A stretch of DNA of 64,000 bases from Persicirhabdus sediminis (GCF_016595495.1 NZ_JAENIM010000039.1:62001-126000), one strand, 5' to 3'; shown: positions 15,992 through 24,810, counted from the first letter of the stretch. The notes: a model not told the origin generated them from the letters alone. Numbers and translations: made by a program.

Positions 15992-17077
15992 TTATTTGGC
16001 GGCTTCATTGCTGGTGCGGTTTTTTACGATATCTTCAAACAGGCCGCGTGAGCTGTCGTATTTACTCCACTTGCTGGTGACGGGCAGGTCAATGATGGCG
16101 AGGTTGCATACCTGCCAGCTTTCAGATGACGAGCTGCGTATCAGCTCCAGCTGCAGGTAGCTGGATCTCTTTTCTGATTTTAGCTCGATGAGCCGGGTTG
16201 ATTTTTTCTCGCTTCCATCTGTGCTGAAGGAGCTGTGTGAGCTGGCGCTGATTTCTTTGCCTAAGCCGCGGAATTTTCCAGCTGACTGGCTGAGTGCTTG
16301 GCTGGCCTTAGTCAGTTGACGCTTGCTGATTTCTTGCTGCAGTTCGGTGGTGAATAGGCTGTGCAGCGGCTGGCTGTCATTTTCTTTGAAGTAGGCGTCG
16401 AGGGTTTGGTAGATGGGCAGGAACTCTTGGTCGTATTTTTTGCTGCTACTGGTTGAGCTGAATGCTGGTCCATCGGCTGTGTTCATCATGACAGCGGCGA
16501 CTAGAATGAGGACGCCCACGGCTACCGGCACGGCTTTCATTTTTCCGCTCAACTTGATCAGCTGTTTTTCTGCACGGTTGCTTAGCGGTAGTGGTGGCGC
16601 GGGGAATTTTGTTTTGATGAGTTTTTGTAGTCCATCATCATGTGTTGATTTTGGGATGATGATGGTGAGGTGATTAGGGCCACTGAGTCTGTAAAACTGT
16701 TCATTTTCCTGTAGCTGGTTGATGGCATCCCATTGGTAATGGCTGGTTCTGTGTAGGGATTGCACCGTGATGTTTTGTTCATTGAGCTCGATGCTGGTGA
16801 TGGAGGAAAAGATCTGACGATTGGCTATGGTGGTCGTTTTGCTGAACTCTATCAGCCAGCTGAAGATGAGCGCGCAAAAGATGAGTGTCGTGCAGAGGAT
16901 GCCTGGGCTCACTGACCAGAAAGAGCCGCTGATGATTGTGGCAATGAGGATGAAGAGAAGTATCTTCTTGGTATTGAGAATGGGGTTATTGCCGAGCTGA
17001 TAGCTGGATGCTTCTTCAGCGTAACCTTCAGCTGGGGTGATGGTGACGGCGCCTTCATGGCTTGTTTGGGTGTTCAT
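15992..17077 (-). CDS. Membrane protein with YcxB-like domain
   Basis: From ATG at 17077 the product has 361 residues; the longer frame adds an unlikely 37-residue N-terminus. Two adjacent transmembrane helices (about 40-80: ILLFILIATIISGSFW and ILCTTLIFCALIFSWL) are followed by a cytoplasmic YcxB-like module (SITSIELNEQNITVQ, then YQWDAINQLQENEQFYRLSG, then LTIIIPKS). A third helix (AVPVAVGVLILVAAVMM) leads to an external C-terminal domain of about 150 residues rich in Ser, with FLPIYQTLDAYFKEN at its start. Function is not known for this family. It reads alone on the minus strand, just after the RRM gene on the same strand with a terminator between. Confidence 0.7.
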   Translation of the reverse strand: MNTQTSHEGAVTITPAEGYAEEASSYQLGNNPILNTKKILLFILIATIISGSFWSVSPGILCTTLIFCALIFSWLIEFSKTTTIANRQIFSSITSIELNEQNITVQSLHRTSHYQWDAINQLQENEQFYRLSGPNHLTIIIPKSTHDDGLQKLIKTKFPAPPLPLSNRAEKQLIKLSGKMKAVPVAVGVLILVAAVMMNTADGPAFSSTSSSKKYDQEFLPIYQTLDAYFKENDSQPLHSLFTTELQQEISKRQLTKASQALSQSAGKFRGLGKEISASSHSSFSTDGSEKKSTRLIELKSEKRSSYLQLELIRSSSSESWQVCNLAIIDLPVTSKWSKYDSSRGLFEDIVKNRTSNEAAK

Positions 17078-17175
17078 GAGTCTAACTATTATTGCTGCTC
17101 TAGCAAGCTGTCGATTTTCAAATATTGAACAATTGTTTAGACCTGGAATGGCTAGCGCTTCCTGGCTGCGTGGGC

Positions 17176-17210
17176 AAAAAAAATCCACGCTTGCGAGGCA
17201 AGCGTGGATT
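17176..17210 (-). terminator. Terminator of the RRM protein gene
   Basis: AATCCACGCTTGC (17182-17194) pairs with GCAAGCGTGGATT (17198-17210). The A-run at 17176-17183 gives the U-run on the minus transcript. Confidence 0.9.
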
Positions 17211-17245
17211 CAAAATGATTTGAGTGATTCACTCTATGGAGAAAA

Positions 17246-18280
17246 TTACGCTTCAGGCGCGTCTTTTTTCTCTTCAGCAGGTGCGGCAGCTTCTTCAGCT
17301 GGAGCTTCGTTGTTAGCTGGCTTTTCTTCAGCTGGAGTAACGATTGGCTGATCTTCTGCGTCTGAGAACGAGAAGCTTTCCTCGGTGACGTTCGGGTCAA
17401 CGAGTGATGCGGCTGCGGCGTCGCGAGCGGCTTCGGCGGCTGCTTCAGCAGCTTTTTCTTTGTCGCGGCGGGTATTGCGAGTGCGTGGTTTGCGCTCGTT
17501 TTTGCGCTCGCCGCCTTCTTTACCTTCGCTGCGCTTGTTGTCGCGCTTGCCATCACGTTTTGGCTCGCGGTTATTGGTGCGCTTTTTGTCGTTTTCTTTG
17601 GCTTTGGCGCCGCTGACAACGAGTTTGCGACCCATGTAGAATTGGTCGTGAAGGACCTCTACAGCGCGCTGGGCTTCTTCTTTGCTGAACATTTCGAGGA
17701 AGCCGTACCCTTTGGATTTGTGTGTTTGGCGGTTGTAGATGATTTCTACGCGACGCACGGTGCCCACACCTTTGAATAGATCTTCAAGATCGTGTTCGGT
17801 GGTGTCGTAGGATAGATTGCCCACGTAAACACGTGGGGTTTCGCAAATTTGTGGTTCGCGAGGTGCGCGGTCAGTTTTTTCTTTGGCCACGCGGGTATTT
17901 TGTTTTGGTGCTTTGCTGGCTGCTGCTGGAGCGGCTTTGCTGGCTGGTTTTTTGCCGGCAGGTTTGCTGCTGGCTGGGTTGTAGAGGCCAAAGAACTTGA
18001 GGATCTTTTGCCAGAGTGTGAGTGGCTGTGGTTTTCTGCCACGAGCTTGTTGTGGGCGATTTCCTTGCCCTTGGCGGTTACCTTGTTTGTTGCGGTTTTG
18101 GTTGCGGTTTTGGTTGCGGTTACGGTTTTGGTTGTTGCGCTTGCGCGGCTGGCCACCTTCGTTTCCTTGTTGATTGTTATTGGCTTGGCCGTTGCGGTTT
18201 CTATTGCGATTGCGGTTCCTGTTGCGGTTTCTTTGATTCGACCGCTGCTGCCCTTCTGGGCGTGCTTGGTTTTCGGACAT
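17246..18280 (-). CDS. RRM RNA-binding protein with low-complexity RN-rich N-terminus
   Basis: 344 residues in three parts. Residues 1-85 are an Arg/Asn/Gln low-complexity region with long RN dipeptide runs. Residues about 149-226 are one RRM domain: RNP2 VYVGNL at 151-156 and RNP1 KGYGFLEM at 190-197, giving a typical single-stranded RNA binding surface. The C-terminal half is first basic (KRTNNREPKRDGKR...) and then Ala/Glu-rich and acidic. Bacterial RRM proteins of this type are known from cyanobacteria and several other phyla and are linked to cold or mRNA localisation; the long RN tail suggests multivalent RNA binding or condensate formation, which is inference. Divergent from the S11-like gene. 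Confidence 0.9.
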   Translation of the reverse strand: MSENQARPEGQQRSNQRNRNRNRNRNRNRNGQANNNQQGNEGGQPRKRNNQNRNRNQNRNQNRNKQGNRQGQGNRPQQARGRKPQPLTLWQKILKFFGLYNPASSKPAGKKPASKAAPAAASKAPKQNTRVAKEKTDRAPREPQICETPRVYVGNLSYDTTEHDLEDLFKGVGTVRRVEIIYNRQTHKSKGYGFLEMFSKEEAQRAVEVLHDQFYMGRKLVVSGAKAKENDKKRTNNREPKRDGKRDNKRSEGKEGGERKNERKPRTRNTRRDKEKAAEAAAEAARDAAAASLVDPNVTEESFSFSDAEDQPIVTPAEEKPANNEAPAEEAAAPAEEKKDAPEA

Positions 18281-18613
18281 TGATTAAGTAGGTTAATGTT
18301 GTACGGGCGCAGAGTTGGGCAGTTTGTGTGCCTGTGGTTGGTGTCGCCGTCGGATCTGGCTCACCGTAGTTGCTTCTGCGCTAGCTAGCGTTCTTTTGGT
18401 CAGAGTGTTTTCTGTAGTTGCCTGAGAAATCTGGGGGTTACTCGTGTATTGTTTATGGATTTTAATAAACAGATAATTGGCTGCTGGCATATGGATAGCA
18501 TGAAGCCAGCTGCTTAGATGCATAGCTGCGCGGCAAACTAGACGAATATTTCTCTTTGACAAGGCTCGAATCAAGGGTTGTCAGATTCTACTTCTTGGAT
18601 ACAGTGCCGTGAA
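18281..18613. other. Divergent promoter region
   Basis: About 330 nt between the RRM gene (minus) and the S11-like gene (plus). A TTGACA is at 18556-18561 on plus without a clear -10. A long 5' leader for the RRM gene is possible, as is common for cold-responsive RNA-binding proteins, but nothing specific was recognised. Confidence 0.35.
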
Positions 18614-19582
18614 ATGGACAGATTTTTAGCTGGATGGAAAAGAATGGTCGCGACGGCGGTAGCTGTAGGCGTGAGTGTTTCTGCTGCAATTGCCACTGAG
18701 GGGTATATGGCGATTGAGGCGTATTCTGGTAAAGTATTGGTGGCATCGCAGTCTGAGACAAAAAAATCAGCAGGGCCGATGACCAGTTTGGCGACGGCTA
18801 TTTTAGTGCTCGATTGGGCTCGTGTTTCTAAGACAGACATTGGCCGCAAGGTGATTGTGCCACCATCCGCGCCGCTCGCTGGACCGAATCCTCTCGGGCT
18901 GGCAGCTGGTGATCAGATCAAATTACGCGATGCATTATATTCCTGTCTGCTACGTAATGATGCGGCGGCAGCGAGCACGCTAGCTACTTTTATTGGTGTT
19001 GAGCTGGAGATGAAACGCGGACGCCGCACCAGCAACCCAGAGGGGACATTTGTGAAAGAAATGAATGTTTTGGCCAAATCTCTGAATATGCGCAGGACAA
19101 AATTTGCCAATAGCCATGGGCTGGCTGCCAGCGGTAAAAATGGCACCACCTGTGTGAGTGACATGGCGCGGCTGAGTATTTATGCCATGCGCGATACTGG
19201 ATTTGCTTATTACGCCAAGCAGGCGAGCCGGCAAGTGAGCTTCTATCCACAAGGTGGTAGCGCCAAGACCGTTACGGTTAAAAATCAAAACCCACTGCTG
19301 GGTAAGCTGGCGGTAAATGGTGTGCGCGCAGCAGGCGGTGGCCTGAATGGCGAAAGCCTGTCGGTTTCCTCGCAAAGATCTCCTATTGTCAACGAGTTGC
19401 CAGATGGTCGATCTAGCATTCGTAACCGTCGACTGATTGTCGTGGTGTACGATTCAAATCAAGCTGGCGCACGTGCTCAGCAGCTTATTGGTCAAGGGTG
19501 GAAGCTATATGATCAATGGGAAGCGTCAGGATTTAACAATTCAGCTGATGGGAAAGATATAATTAGAGTGCCGGTTCTTTAA
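18614..19582 (+). CDS. Degenerate D-alanyl-D-alanine carboxypeptidase homologue (peptidase S11 family)
   Basis: 322 residues from ATG at 18614; a TTG-started extension is less likely. The N-terminal helix (MVATAVAVGVSVSAAIA) is a signal peptide or anchor. The fold markers of PBP5-like enzymes are easy to follow: GYMAIEAYSGKVL, DALYSCLLRNDAAAA, then MRRTKFANSHGLAASG and TTCVSDMARLSIYAM. However, the three catalytic motifs are altered: SxxK reads S-L-A-T (Lys lost), SxN reads L-R-N, and KTG reads R-A-A. Family knowledge says Lys of SxxK and Lys of KTG are essential, so I infer a non-enzymatic protein that may still bind peptidoglycan or a partner. Its frame is intact, arguing against a decaying pseudogene. 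Confidence 0.85.
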   Translation: MDRFLAGWKRMVATAVAVGVSVSAAIATEGYMAIEAYSGKVLVASQSETKKSAGPMTSLATAILVLDWARVSKTDIGRKVIVPPSAPLAGPNPLGLAAGDQIKLRDALYSCLLRNDAAAASTLATFIGVELEMKRGRRTSNPEGTFVKEMNVLAKSLNMRRTKFANSHGLAASGKNGTTCVSDMARLSIYAMRDTGFAYYAKQASRQVSFYPQGGSAKTVTVKNQNPLLGKLAVNGVRAAGGGLNGESLSVSSQRSPIVNELPDGRSSIRNRRLIVVVYDSNQAGARAQQLIGQGWKLYDQWEASGFNNSADGKDIIRVPVL

Positions 19583-19613
19583 TTTTTGTACGCTATTTGC
19601 TACGCTAGCTGCG

Positions 19614-20690
19614 ATGAAACGAATAGGTGTGCTAAATAGCGGCGGCGATTGCCCAGGGCTGAATGCAGTGATTCACGGTGTGGTGGGTGCTGCTAGCCAG
19701 ATGGGGATTGAGGTTGTTGGTATTAAATATGGCTTCGAGGGGCTGCTAGCGCCAGCGTCATACCGCGTGCTTACCCCAGCGGATACCATTGGTATCTTAC
19801 AACAAGGGGGGACGATTCTCGGCACCACCAATAAAGGACATTTTATTTCTAAGCTCGGCATGGGCACGCCAGAGGAAATTTCCAAAGGCATCATAGAAAA
19901 TGCTCGTGGCACGATGCAGCAGCTATCGCTAGACGCCCTAGTTGTCATTGGTGGTGACGGCTCGCTGACTACCGCGCTGCAGCTCTACCGTGCTGGTTTC
20001 CCTGTGGTAGGGGTGCCTAAAACCATTGATAACGATCTGCTAGCTACGGCGCGAACCTTTGGGTTTGATAGCGCTTGTGCCATGGTGGTGGATGCACTTG
20101 ATAGACTGCAAACCACCGCGCAGAGCCACGAACGGGTGATGGTGCTAGAGGTGATGGGACGTCACGCTGGCTGGATCGCCATGTGGGGCGGTATCGCCGG
20201 CGGCGCTAACGTCATCTTGATTCCAGAGCTGGAATATGATCTCGATAAAGTGGCTGATTTCATCAAACAGCGTGACGCCGACGGCTATAAAAGCACTCTG
20301 GTTGTGGTGGCTGAAGGTGCTCACCTGCCAGAAGGGGGACTATCCACTCGCAGCGGAAGTGCTGGCGCTGAGGTTAGACTTGGTGGCATTGGCGAAATTA
20401 TCGCTCAAGAACTAGAAGTCCGCACTGGTAAAGATACGCGCGCTTGTGTACTAGGTCACCTGCAACGCGGAGGCCAACCCACTGCGCTGGATCGAATCAT
20501 CGGTGCACGTTTTGGGGTTAAGGCTGTGAAGTTAGCTGCCGAAGGTGGCTTCGGTCGCATGGTAAGCTACGATGCTTATCGTGTGGTATCCGTGCCTATC
20601 GAGGAGGCTGTTCACCAGCTGCGCCGCGTGCAAGATAACGGGGAGATTGTCGAGACTGCTAGAGCGATCGGCATTCACCTCGGACAATGA
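19614..20690 (+). CDS. pfkA: 6-phosphofructokinase
   Basis: Phosphorylates fructose-6-phosphate in glycolysis (cytosol). 358 residues. MKRIGVLNSGGDCPGLNAVI is the nucleotide-binding start, GGDGS lies at 113-117, PKTIDND at 135-141 (Asp139 catalytic), and VMGRHAGW and GHLQRGGQPTALDR follow. Gly at the GGDGS position points to ATP as donor, while Lys136 (PKTIDND instead of PGTIDND) is typical of the group III enzymes known from actinomycetes and PPi-using relatives. So ATP use is likely, but PPi cannot be excluded from sequence. Its TGA overlaps the ATG of the next gene (ATGA), giving a coupled operon with an Lrp-type regulator. Confidence 0.93.
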   Translation: MKRIGVLNSGGDCPGLNAVIHGVVGAASQMGIEVVGIKYGFEGLLAPASYRVLTPADTIGILQQGGTILGTTNKGHFISKLGMGTPEEISKGIIENARGTMQQLSLDALVVIGGDGSLTTALQLYRAGFPVVGVPKTIDNDLLATARTFGFDSACAMVVDALDRLQTTAQSHERVMVLEVMGRHAGWIAMWGGIAGGANVILIPELEYDLDKVADFIKQRDADGYKSTLVVVAEGAHLPEGGLSTRSGSAGAEVRLGGIGEIIAQELEVRTGKDTRACVLGHLQRGGQPTALDRIIGARFGVKAVKLAAEGGFGRMVSYDAYRVVSVPIEEAVHQLRRVQDNGEIVETARAIGIHLGQ

Positions 20691-21199
20691 AAATAATTAT
20701 CACCGAGAATGAATCAATGAACGACCCATTACTAACACTGCTACAGCAGAAAGCTCGTTACACAGATCTAGAATTAGCTGATATCCTCTCACTTAGTGAG
20801 GCAGAAGTATCCGCGCGCATCGCGGCCTGGGAGGCCGATGGTACGATTCTTGGTTACCGAGCGGTGGTCGATTCTCAAAAAGTAGCTAACAAGGGTGTTG
20901 CTGCTTTCATTGAGGTGAAAGTGACTCCTGAGCGTGGCGGCGGTTTTGACGGCATGGCTATGCGCATTGCTCGCTTTGACCAAGTAGTATCATGTTACCT
21001 AACTAGTGGTGGCTATGATCTCATGTTGGTGGTACGCGGAAAGGATTTGCTAGAAGTCGCTCGTTTTGTGTCTGAGAAACTCAGCACCATCAGCGGCGTG
21101 ATTTCCTCAGCCACGCATTTTCATCTGAAAACCTATAAAGATAATGGGTTTCTTTTCCAACAGGAAGAGCTCCATGAGCGCCTGCCTGTAACGCCATAA
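20687..21199 (+). CDS. Lrp/AsnC-family transcriptional regulator
   Basis: 170 residues. The N-terminal winged helix (about 15-60: TDLELADILSLSEAEVSARIAAWEADG) and GYRAVVD linker are followed by a C-terminal RAM/ACT-like ligand-binding domain (AFIEVKVTPE...CYLTSGGYDLMLVVRG). I chose the start at 20687, which overlaps the pfkA stop by 4 nt; an internal ATG at 20717 is an alternative. It precedes an aminotransferase gene with a strong ribosome binding site, so it probably controls amino-acid metabolism, perhaps of its own operon, in response to an amino acid. The effector is unknown. Confidence 0.9.
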   Translation: MKIIITENESMNDPLLTLLQQKARYTDLELADILSLSEAEVSARIAAWEADGTILGYRAVVDSQKVANKGVAAFIEVKVTPERGGGFDGMAMRIARFDQVVSCYLTSGGYDLMLVVRGKDLLEVARFVSEKLSTISGVISSATHFHLKTYKDNGFLFQQEELHERLPVTP

Positions 21200-21204
21200 G
21201 GAGG
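21198..21204 (+). promoter_or_regulatory. Strong Shine-Dalgarno site of the aminotransferase gene
   Basis: AAGGAGG ends 8 nt before the ATG at 21213. It is unusual in this window, where most genes lack such a site, and it overlaps the end of the upstream regulator gene (TAA at 21197-21199). Confidence 0.85.
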
Positions 21205-21212
21205 ATTGATAG

Positions 21213-22379
21213 ATGGACTATTCAGATAAAATTGCACATCAAGTTGCAGCTATTCCGCGCTCGGGTATTCGCGATTTCTTTGATCTCGTGCAGGGCAGGG
21301 ATGATGTGATTTCCCTTGGTGTTGGTGAGCCAGATTTTGCGACTCCATGGTCAATCCGTGAAGCTGCGATCTTTTCGCTAGAGCGGGGGCAAACTAGTTA
21401 TACTTCTAACTTAGGCCTGCTGCAGCTACGTGAATCAATTACTAACTACGTTAGTGATTTTTTCAAAGTCGACTATGATGCCAGCACAGAAGTTATTGTT
21501 ACTGTGGGTGTATCAGAGGCGATTGATTTGGCTCTGCGAGCATTGCTCAATCCTGGTGACGAAGTGATCTACCATGAACCTTGTTATGTTTCCTACAGCC
21601 CGAGTATATCTATGGCCTATGGGGTAGGGGTTCCTGTACAGACTCATAAGGCTGATGCATTTGCCTTGCATCCAGCTGAGTTGGAAAAAGCCATCACGCC
21701 ACGTTCACGTGTGCTGATGTTGAATTTCCCAACCAACCCAACAGGTGCGGTGATGTCAGCTGACGAGCTCGCTGAGATTGCGAAAATCTGCGTGAAGCAC
21801 GACCTGATTGTGCTTAGCGACGAGATTTATAGCGAGCTGCGCTACGATACTGATGAGCATGTTAGCATTGCTTCCATGCCGGGAATGCGCGAGCGCACCA
21901 TCTTGCTGCACGGTTTTTCTAAGGCATTTGCGATGACCGGTTTTCGCCTCGGTTATGCATGTGCGCCTGCTCCGCTGATAGATGCGATGATGAAAATTCA
22001 CCAATACGCGATGCTCTGTGCGCCAATTACCAGCCAGGCAGCTGCGATTGAAGCATTAGAAAATGGCCTGCCTGCGATGGAGAAAATGCGTGAGAGCTAC
22101 CATCAACGCCGAGACTTTTTGGTGCGTCGACTCAATGAGATGGGCATAGACTGCCACTTGCCAGGCGGTGCTTTCTACGTATTTCCTGATATTAGTAAGT
22201 TTGGTCTATCAAGTATGGAGTTTGCCATGAAATTGCTAGAAGCCGAAGATGTGGCGGCCGTTCCGGGCACTGCGTTCGGCGATGGAGGCGATGGTTTCCT
22301 GCGCTGCTGTTATGCGACTTCTTTTGAGGAGTTGCGCACAGCTATGGACCGCTTGGAAAGATTCATCAAAACTCTCTAA
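21213..22379 (+). CDS. PLP-dependent aminotransferase, class I/II
   Basis: 388 residues, fold type I, cytosolic. Marks: SLGVGEPDF, then TSYTSNLGLLQLRE, VTVGVSEAIDLALRAL, NFPTNPTGAV (cofactor-binding Asn), LSDEIYSEL with the Asp-x-x-Tyr pair, and LHGFSKAFAMTGFRLGY containing the Schiff-base Lys. A C-terminal Arg (FLRCCYA) binds the substrate carboxylate. It resembles aspartate or branched/aromatic aminotransferases of subgroup I-gamma, often encoded next to Lrp-type regulators. The exact amino acid is not deducible. The next gene begins 19 nt after its stop. Confidence 0.93.
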   Translation: MDYSDKIAHQVAAIPRSGIRDFFDLVQGRDDVISLGVGEPDFATPWSIREAAIFSLERGQTSYTSNLGLLQLRESITNYVSDFFKVDYDASTEVIVTVGVSEAIDLALRALLNPGDEVIYHEPCYVSYSPSISMAYGVGVPVQTHKADAFALHPAELEKAITPRSRVLMLNFPTNPTGAVMSADELAEIAKICVKHDLIVLSDEIYSELRYDTDEHVSIASMPGMRERTILLHGFSKAFAMTGFRLGYACAPAPLIDAMMKIHQYAMLCAPITSQAAAIEALENGLPAMEKMRESYHQRRDFLVRRLNEMGIDCHLPGGAFYVFPDISKFGLSSMEFAMKLLEAEDVAAVPGTAFGDGGDGFLRCCYATSFEELRTAMDRLERFIKTL

Positions 22380-22398
22380 GCTGACAAATAACCCCATC

Positions 22399-23172
22399 AT
22401 GTCCACTAGGGAAAAAATCCAGCGCTGGCAGAATGATCGCACATTGGCACATGTCGTGCCTCTAGCGGTCTTTATGTTATTCCTGATGCCTTTCATGTTT
22501 TTTGATGGGGCAAAATGGTTCCGCTGGGAGCACCCTAGTGCGCCATGGTGGCAACAATGGCCAGAGCAATGGCTCTACCCGCTGCAGAGTTTTGTTGGGC
22601 TGGCCTTATTGATTTTTTTCCGCAAACACTACGAGCTGAAGTGGTCGAAGTCGGTTTGGTTTGGAGCTCTGATGGGGGCTGTTGGAATAGGCTTCTGGCT
22701 ATTGCCAACGACTCTTTACGATTGGTTAGGTATCGACGGAAAGCCTGAGGGAGTTCTCAAATACCTTGGCGTAATGCCGCGCACTGAGGGTTTTGATCCA
22801 GGGGTATTTGATTCTCCTGCAGCTTACTGGGCTTCCTTGATCCTACGTTTTTTCCGCGCGGTGGTGATCGTGTCTCTAGTTGAAGAGATCTTCTGGCGCG
22901 GGTTCCTCATGCGTTTCTTGCTAGATCGAGACGGTGATTACTGGAAAATCCCATTCGGTCAGCCAGCTTGGATCTCATATTTAGTGACCACGGGCGCCTT
23001 CATGTTAGCTCATGCGCCAGTCGACTACCTAGGTGCTTTTATCTATGGTTCGTTAACATACTTTGTCGCAGTGCGTACCAAGAGCCTGATGGCCTGTGTG
23101 GTGATGCATGGAGTCGCGAATTTGCTGATGGGGTGTTATGCCCTAGCCTATGCTAAATACGGGCTTTGGTAG
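22399..23172 (+). CDS. CPBP-family intramembrane metalloprotease (CAAX protease-related)
   Basis: 257 residues with about six transmembrane helices. ATG at 22399 is chosen because the longer upstream frame overlaps the aminotransferase in another frame. The catalytic motif EE-x3-R is at 162-167 (VEEIFWRGF), with a second motif HAPVDY (His205) and a third MHGVAN (His237), as in Rce1-type glutamate/zinc proteases. The arrangement resembles the CAAX-protease-related proteins that accompany exosortase systems, and a PEP-CTERM substrate exists at 8803, but a link is inferred only. It is the last gene of the pfkA operon. Confidence 0.88.
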   Translation: MSTREKIQRWQNDRTLAHVVPLAVFMLFLMPFMFFDGAKWFRWEHPSAPWWQQWPEQWLYPLQSFVGLALLIFFRKHYELKWSKSVWFGALMGAVGIGFWLLPTTLYDWLGIDGKPEGVLKYLGVMPRTEGFDPGVFDSPAAYWASLILRFFRAVVIVSLVEEIFWRGFLMRFLLDRDGDYWKIPFGQPAWISYLVTTGAFMLAHAPVDYLGAFIYGSLTYFVAVRTKSLMACVVMHGVANLLMGCYALAYAKYGLW

Positions 23173-23511
23173 TAGATCTGATTTTTGCTGGTGTTTTTTC
23201 AGCTGCTTCTGTGATTTTTGATAGTTAGTTAACAGTCTCTCTGTTTTGTCTAAATCATCAACATGGAAACGTTTTATTAAATGCATTTATGTTAGTTTGT
23301 TTGTAGCCCTCTCTGGTAGAGTGTTTAACGGTGTTTGGTGCATTTGCTTGAATGAAAATATCTGAACGGAAATCACGGCGGGTTTCTATTCTAACGTATT
23401 CATGACGACGAATTTACTGGTTTGTTTATCGCTCATGTGGGATGTCTAGCGGCATAGATATGCTTGATCTTCTAAGAACAAGTGATGCCTGATCGTTAAA
23501 AAAATAACAGA
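23173..23511. other. Intergenic region upstream of the envelope coiled-coil operon
   Basis: About 340 nt, AT-rich. No gene or clear hairpin with T-run. It should hold the promoter of the three-gene operon starting at 23512. Confidence 0.4.
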
Positions 23512-23841
23512 ATGAAATTCACCCATTTAAAATTAGCGGCCTTAGCCATTGTTTCACTTATGTCAGTTAGTTGTGAAGACAAGGAGTTGATAGCTGAACA
23601 CGAAAAACTTCAGCAGGAGGTGTTAGCTTATGAACAACGAGTCGATCAGCTAGAAAGCGAAATTATTGAAGATCCAGGTGATCAGAGCAAAATCATCCAG
23701 AGCGGTGAGGCTAGCATCAAAGAGATCGAAGCTAACATTCAGGCTTTAGAAGAAGAGAAAGCTAACATTGAAGCTGAGAAGCAAGAGATTCAAAAGGAAT
23801 TCGACGAATACAAGTCACAGTACAAAATTCACGGAACATAA
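23512..23841 (+). CDS. Small coiled-coil lipoprotein
   Basis: 109 residues. A lipoprotein signal peptide ends at LMSVSC (Cys21). The mature part is almost entirely alpha-helical coiled coil (EHEKLQQEVLAYEQRVDQLE, then EASIKEIEANIQALEEEKANIEAEKQEIQKEF) with one helix-breaking stretch EDPGDQ. Probably anchored to a membrane and acting with the two membrane coiled-coil proteins encoded directly downstream (34 nt gap). Function unknown. Confidence 0.85.
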   Translation: MKFTHLKLAALAIVSLMSVSCEDKELIAEHEKLQQEVLAYEQRVDQLESEIIEDPGDQSKIIQSGEASIKEIEANIQALEEEKANIEAEKQEIQKEFDEYKSQYKIHGT

Positions 23842-23875
23842 TTTGCGTTGAGCGAGCTATTACCAAGATATTATT

Positions 23876-24802
23876 ATGTCGGATTTATTTTCTAGCGCAA
23901 AAGGACCTGGACTAGTTGGGCTGGGTCTAGCAGCTGTTGTTTTAGGTGGTTTGAGCCTGTTGATGACATTGGCACTCGAGGACGAAGACTTATCAATTGA
24001 GCAGGATATGGTAGAGCTCAATTATGAGCTGAATTACCTTAAGGACTTTGAAGGGCAAGTTATAGCCTATCAGGATGTTGCGAAAAAGAACCAACAGACG
24101 GTAGAACGTCTGCAGGAAGTAGTTAACGAGCTCAATGCAAAGTCAGCTGAGCTGATGCAAAAAGAACAAGAGTTAGATGACGAAAAGGCGAGCGTCGCTG
24201 AGTTATACAAACAGATAGATCAATATAAAGTGAACTATCGTGAAGCCGAGTGGGCTTCAGCTCGCGGTGAAAAATATGAAGCTCTAAAGACACTGCGTGG
24301 TCGTGAATATCAAAGCGTAGAAGTGCGTAAAGTTAGCGCCGCTGGAATGGAGATCAGGCATGCTATTGGTACCGCTCGAATTCCTTACGACCACCTTCCA
24401 TCTGAGATGCAAGATCGTTTCCAGTTCACTGCCGAGGCTGCAAGCTCCATGGCGCAAGAAGAACTGGCATTTCGTAAGAGGCTCGAAAGTGACCACGCTA
24501 GAGCGGCTGATCGTCGCACTGAACGTGAGAAACTCTATAAAGATAAGTTAGCAAAACGGTCTAATTACCTAGCACGTGCAAAAATCAAAAGCCTGCAGAA
24601 CGCACTGAAGACAAAAGAGGAATTACACATGGCCTCAATTGAGCGTGTTCGTGCATTGCGAGCGAAAGCAGACGCTAACAACAATCGTGGTTTGTCTGGC
24701 GGTCTAGCCAAGCGCGAGGAAGAACGTGCCGCTGAGCTGCAGAAGTCTATTGAACAAACTCGTAGCGAGATCAGCCGCTTGTCTAGGCAGGTTAGAAATT
24801 AA
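23876..24802 (+). CDS. Membrane coiled-coil protein with SHD1-like domain (paralogue 1)
   Basis: 308 residues. One transmembrane helix near the N-terminus (LVGLGLAAVVLGGLSLLMTLAL) is followed by a coiled coil (about 35-125). A compact module at about 136-186 has the pattern GREY-x-x-VEV-x-x-V-x-x-G-M-E-I-R-H...GTARIPY-x-x-LP, typical of SLA1-homology-like repeats found in Planctomycetes and Verrucomicrobia. A second long coiled coil follows (about 190-308). It is a paralogue of the next gene, with the same order of parts. Probable bitopic envelope protein; role unknown. Confidence 0.8.
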   Translation: MSDLFSSAKGPGLVGLGLAAVVLGGLSLLMTLALEDEDLSIEQDMVELNYELNYLKDFEGQVIAYQDVAKKNQQTVERLQEVVNELNAKSAELMQKEQELDDEKASVAELYKQIDQYKVNYREAEWASARGEKYEALKTLRGREYQSVEVRKVSAAGMEIRHAIGTARIPYDHLPSEMQDRFQFTAEAASSMAQEELAFRKRLESDHARAADRRTEREKLYKDKLAKRSNYLARAKIKSLQNALKTKEELHMASIERVRALRAKADANNNRGLSGGLAKREEERAAELQKSIEQTRSEISRLSRQVRN

Positions 24803-24810
24803 ATATCATC

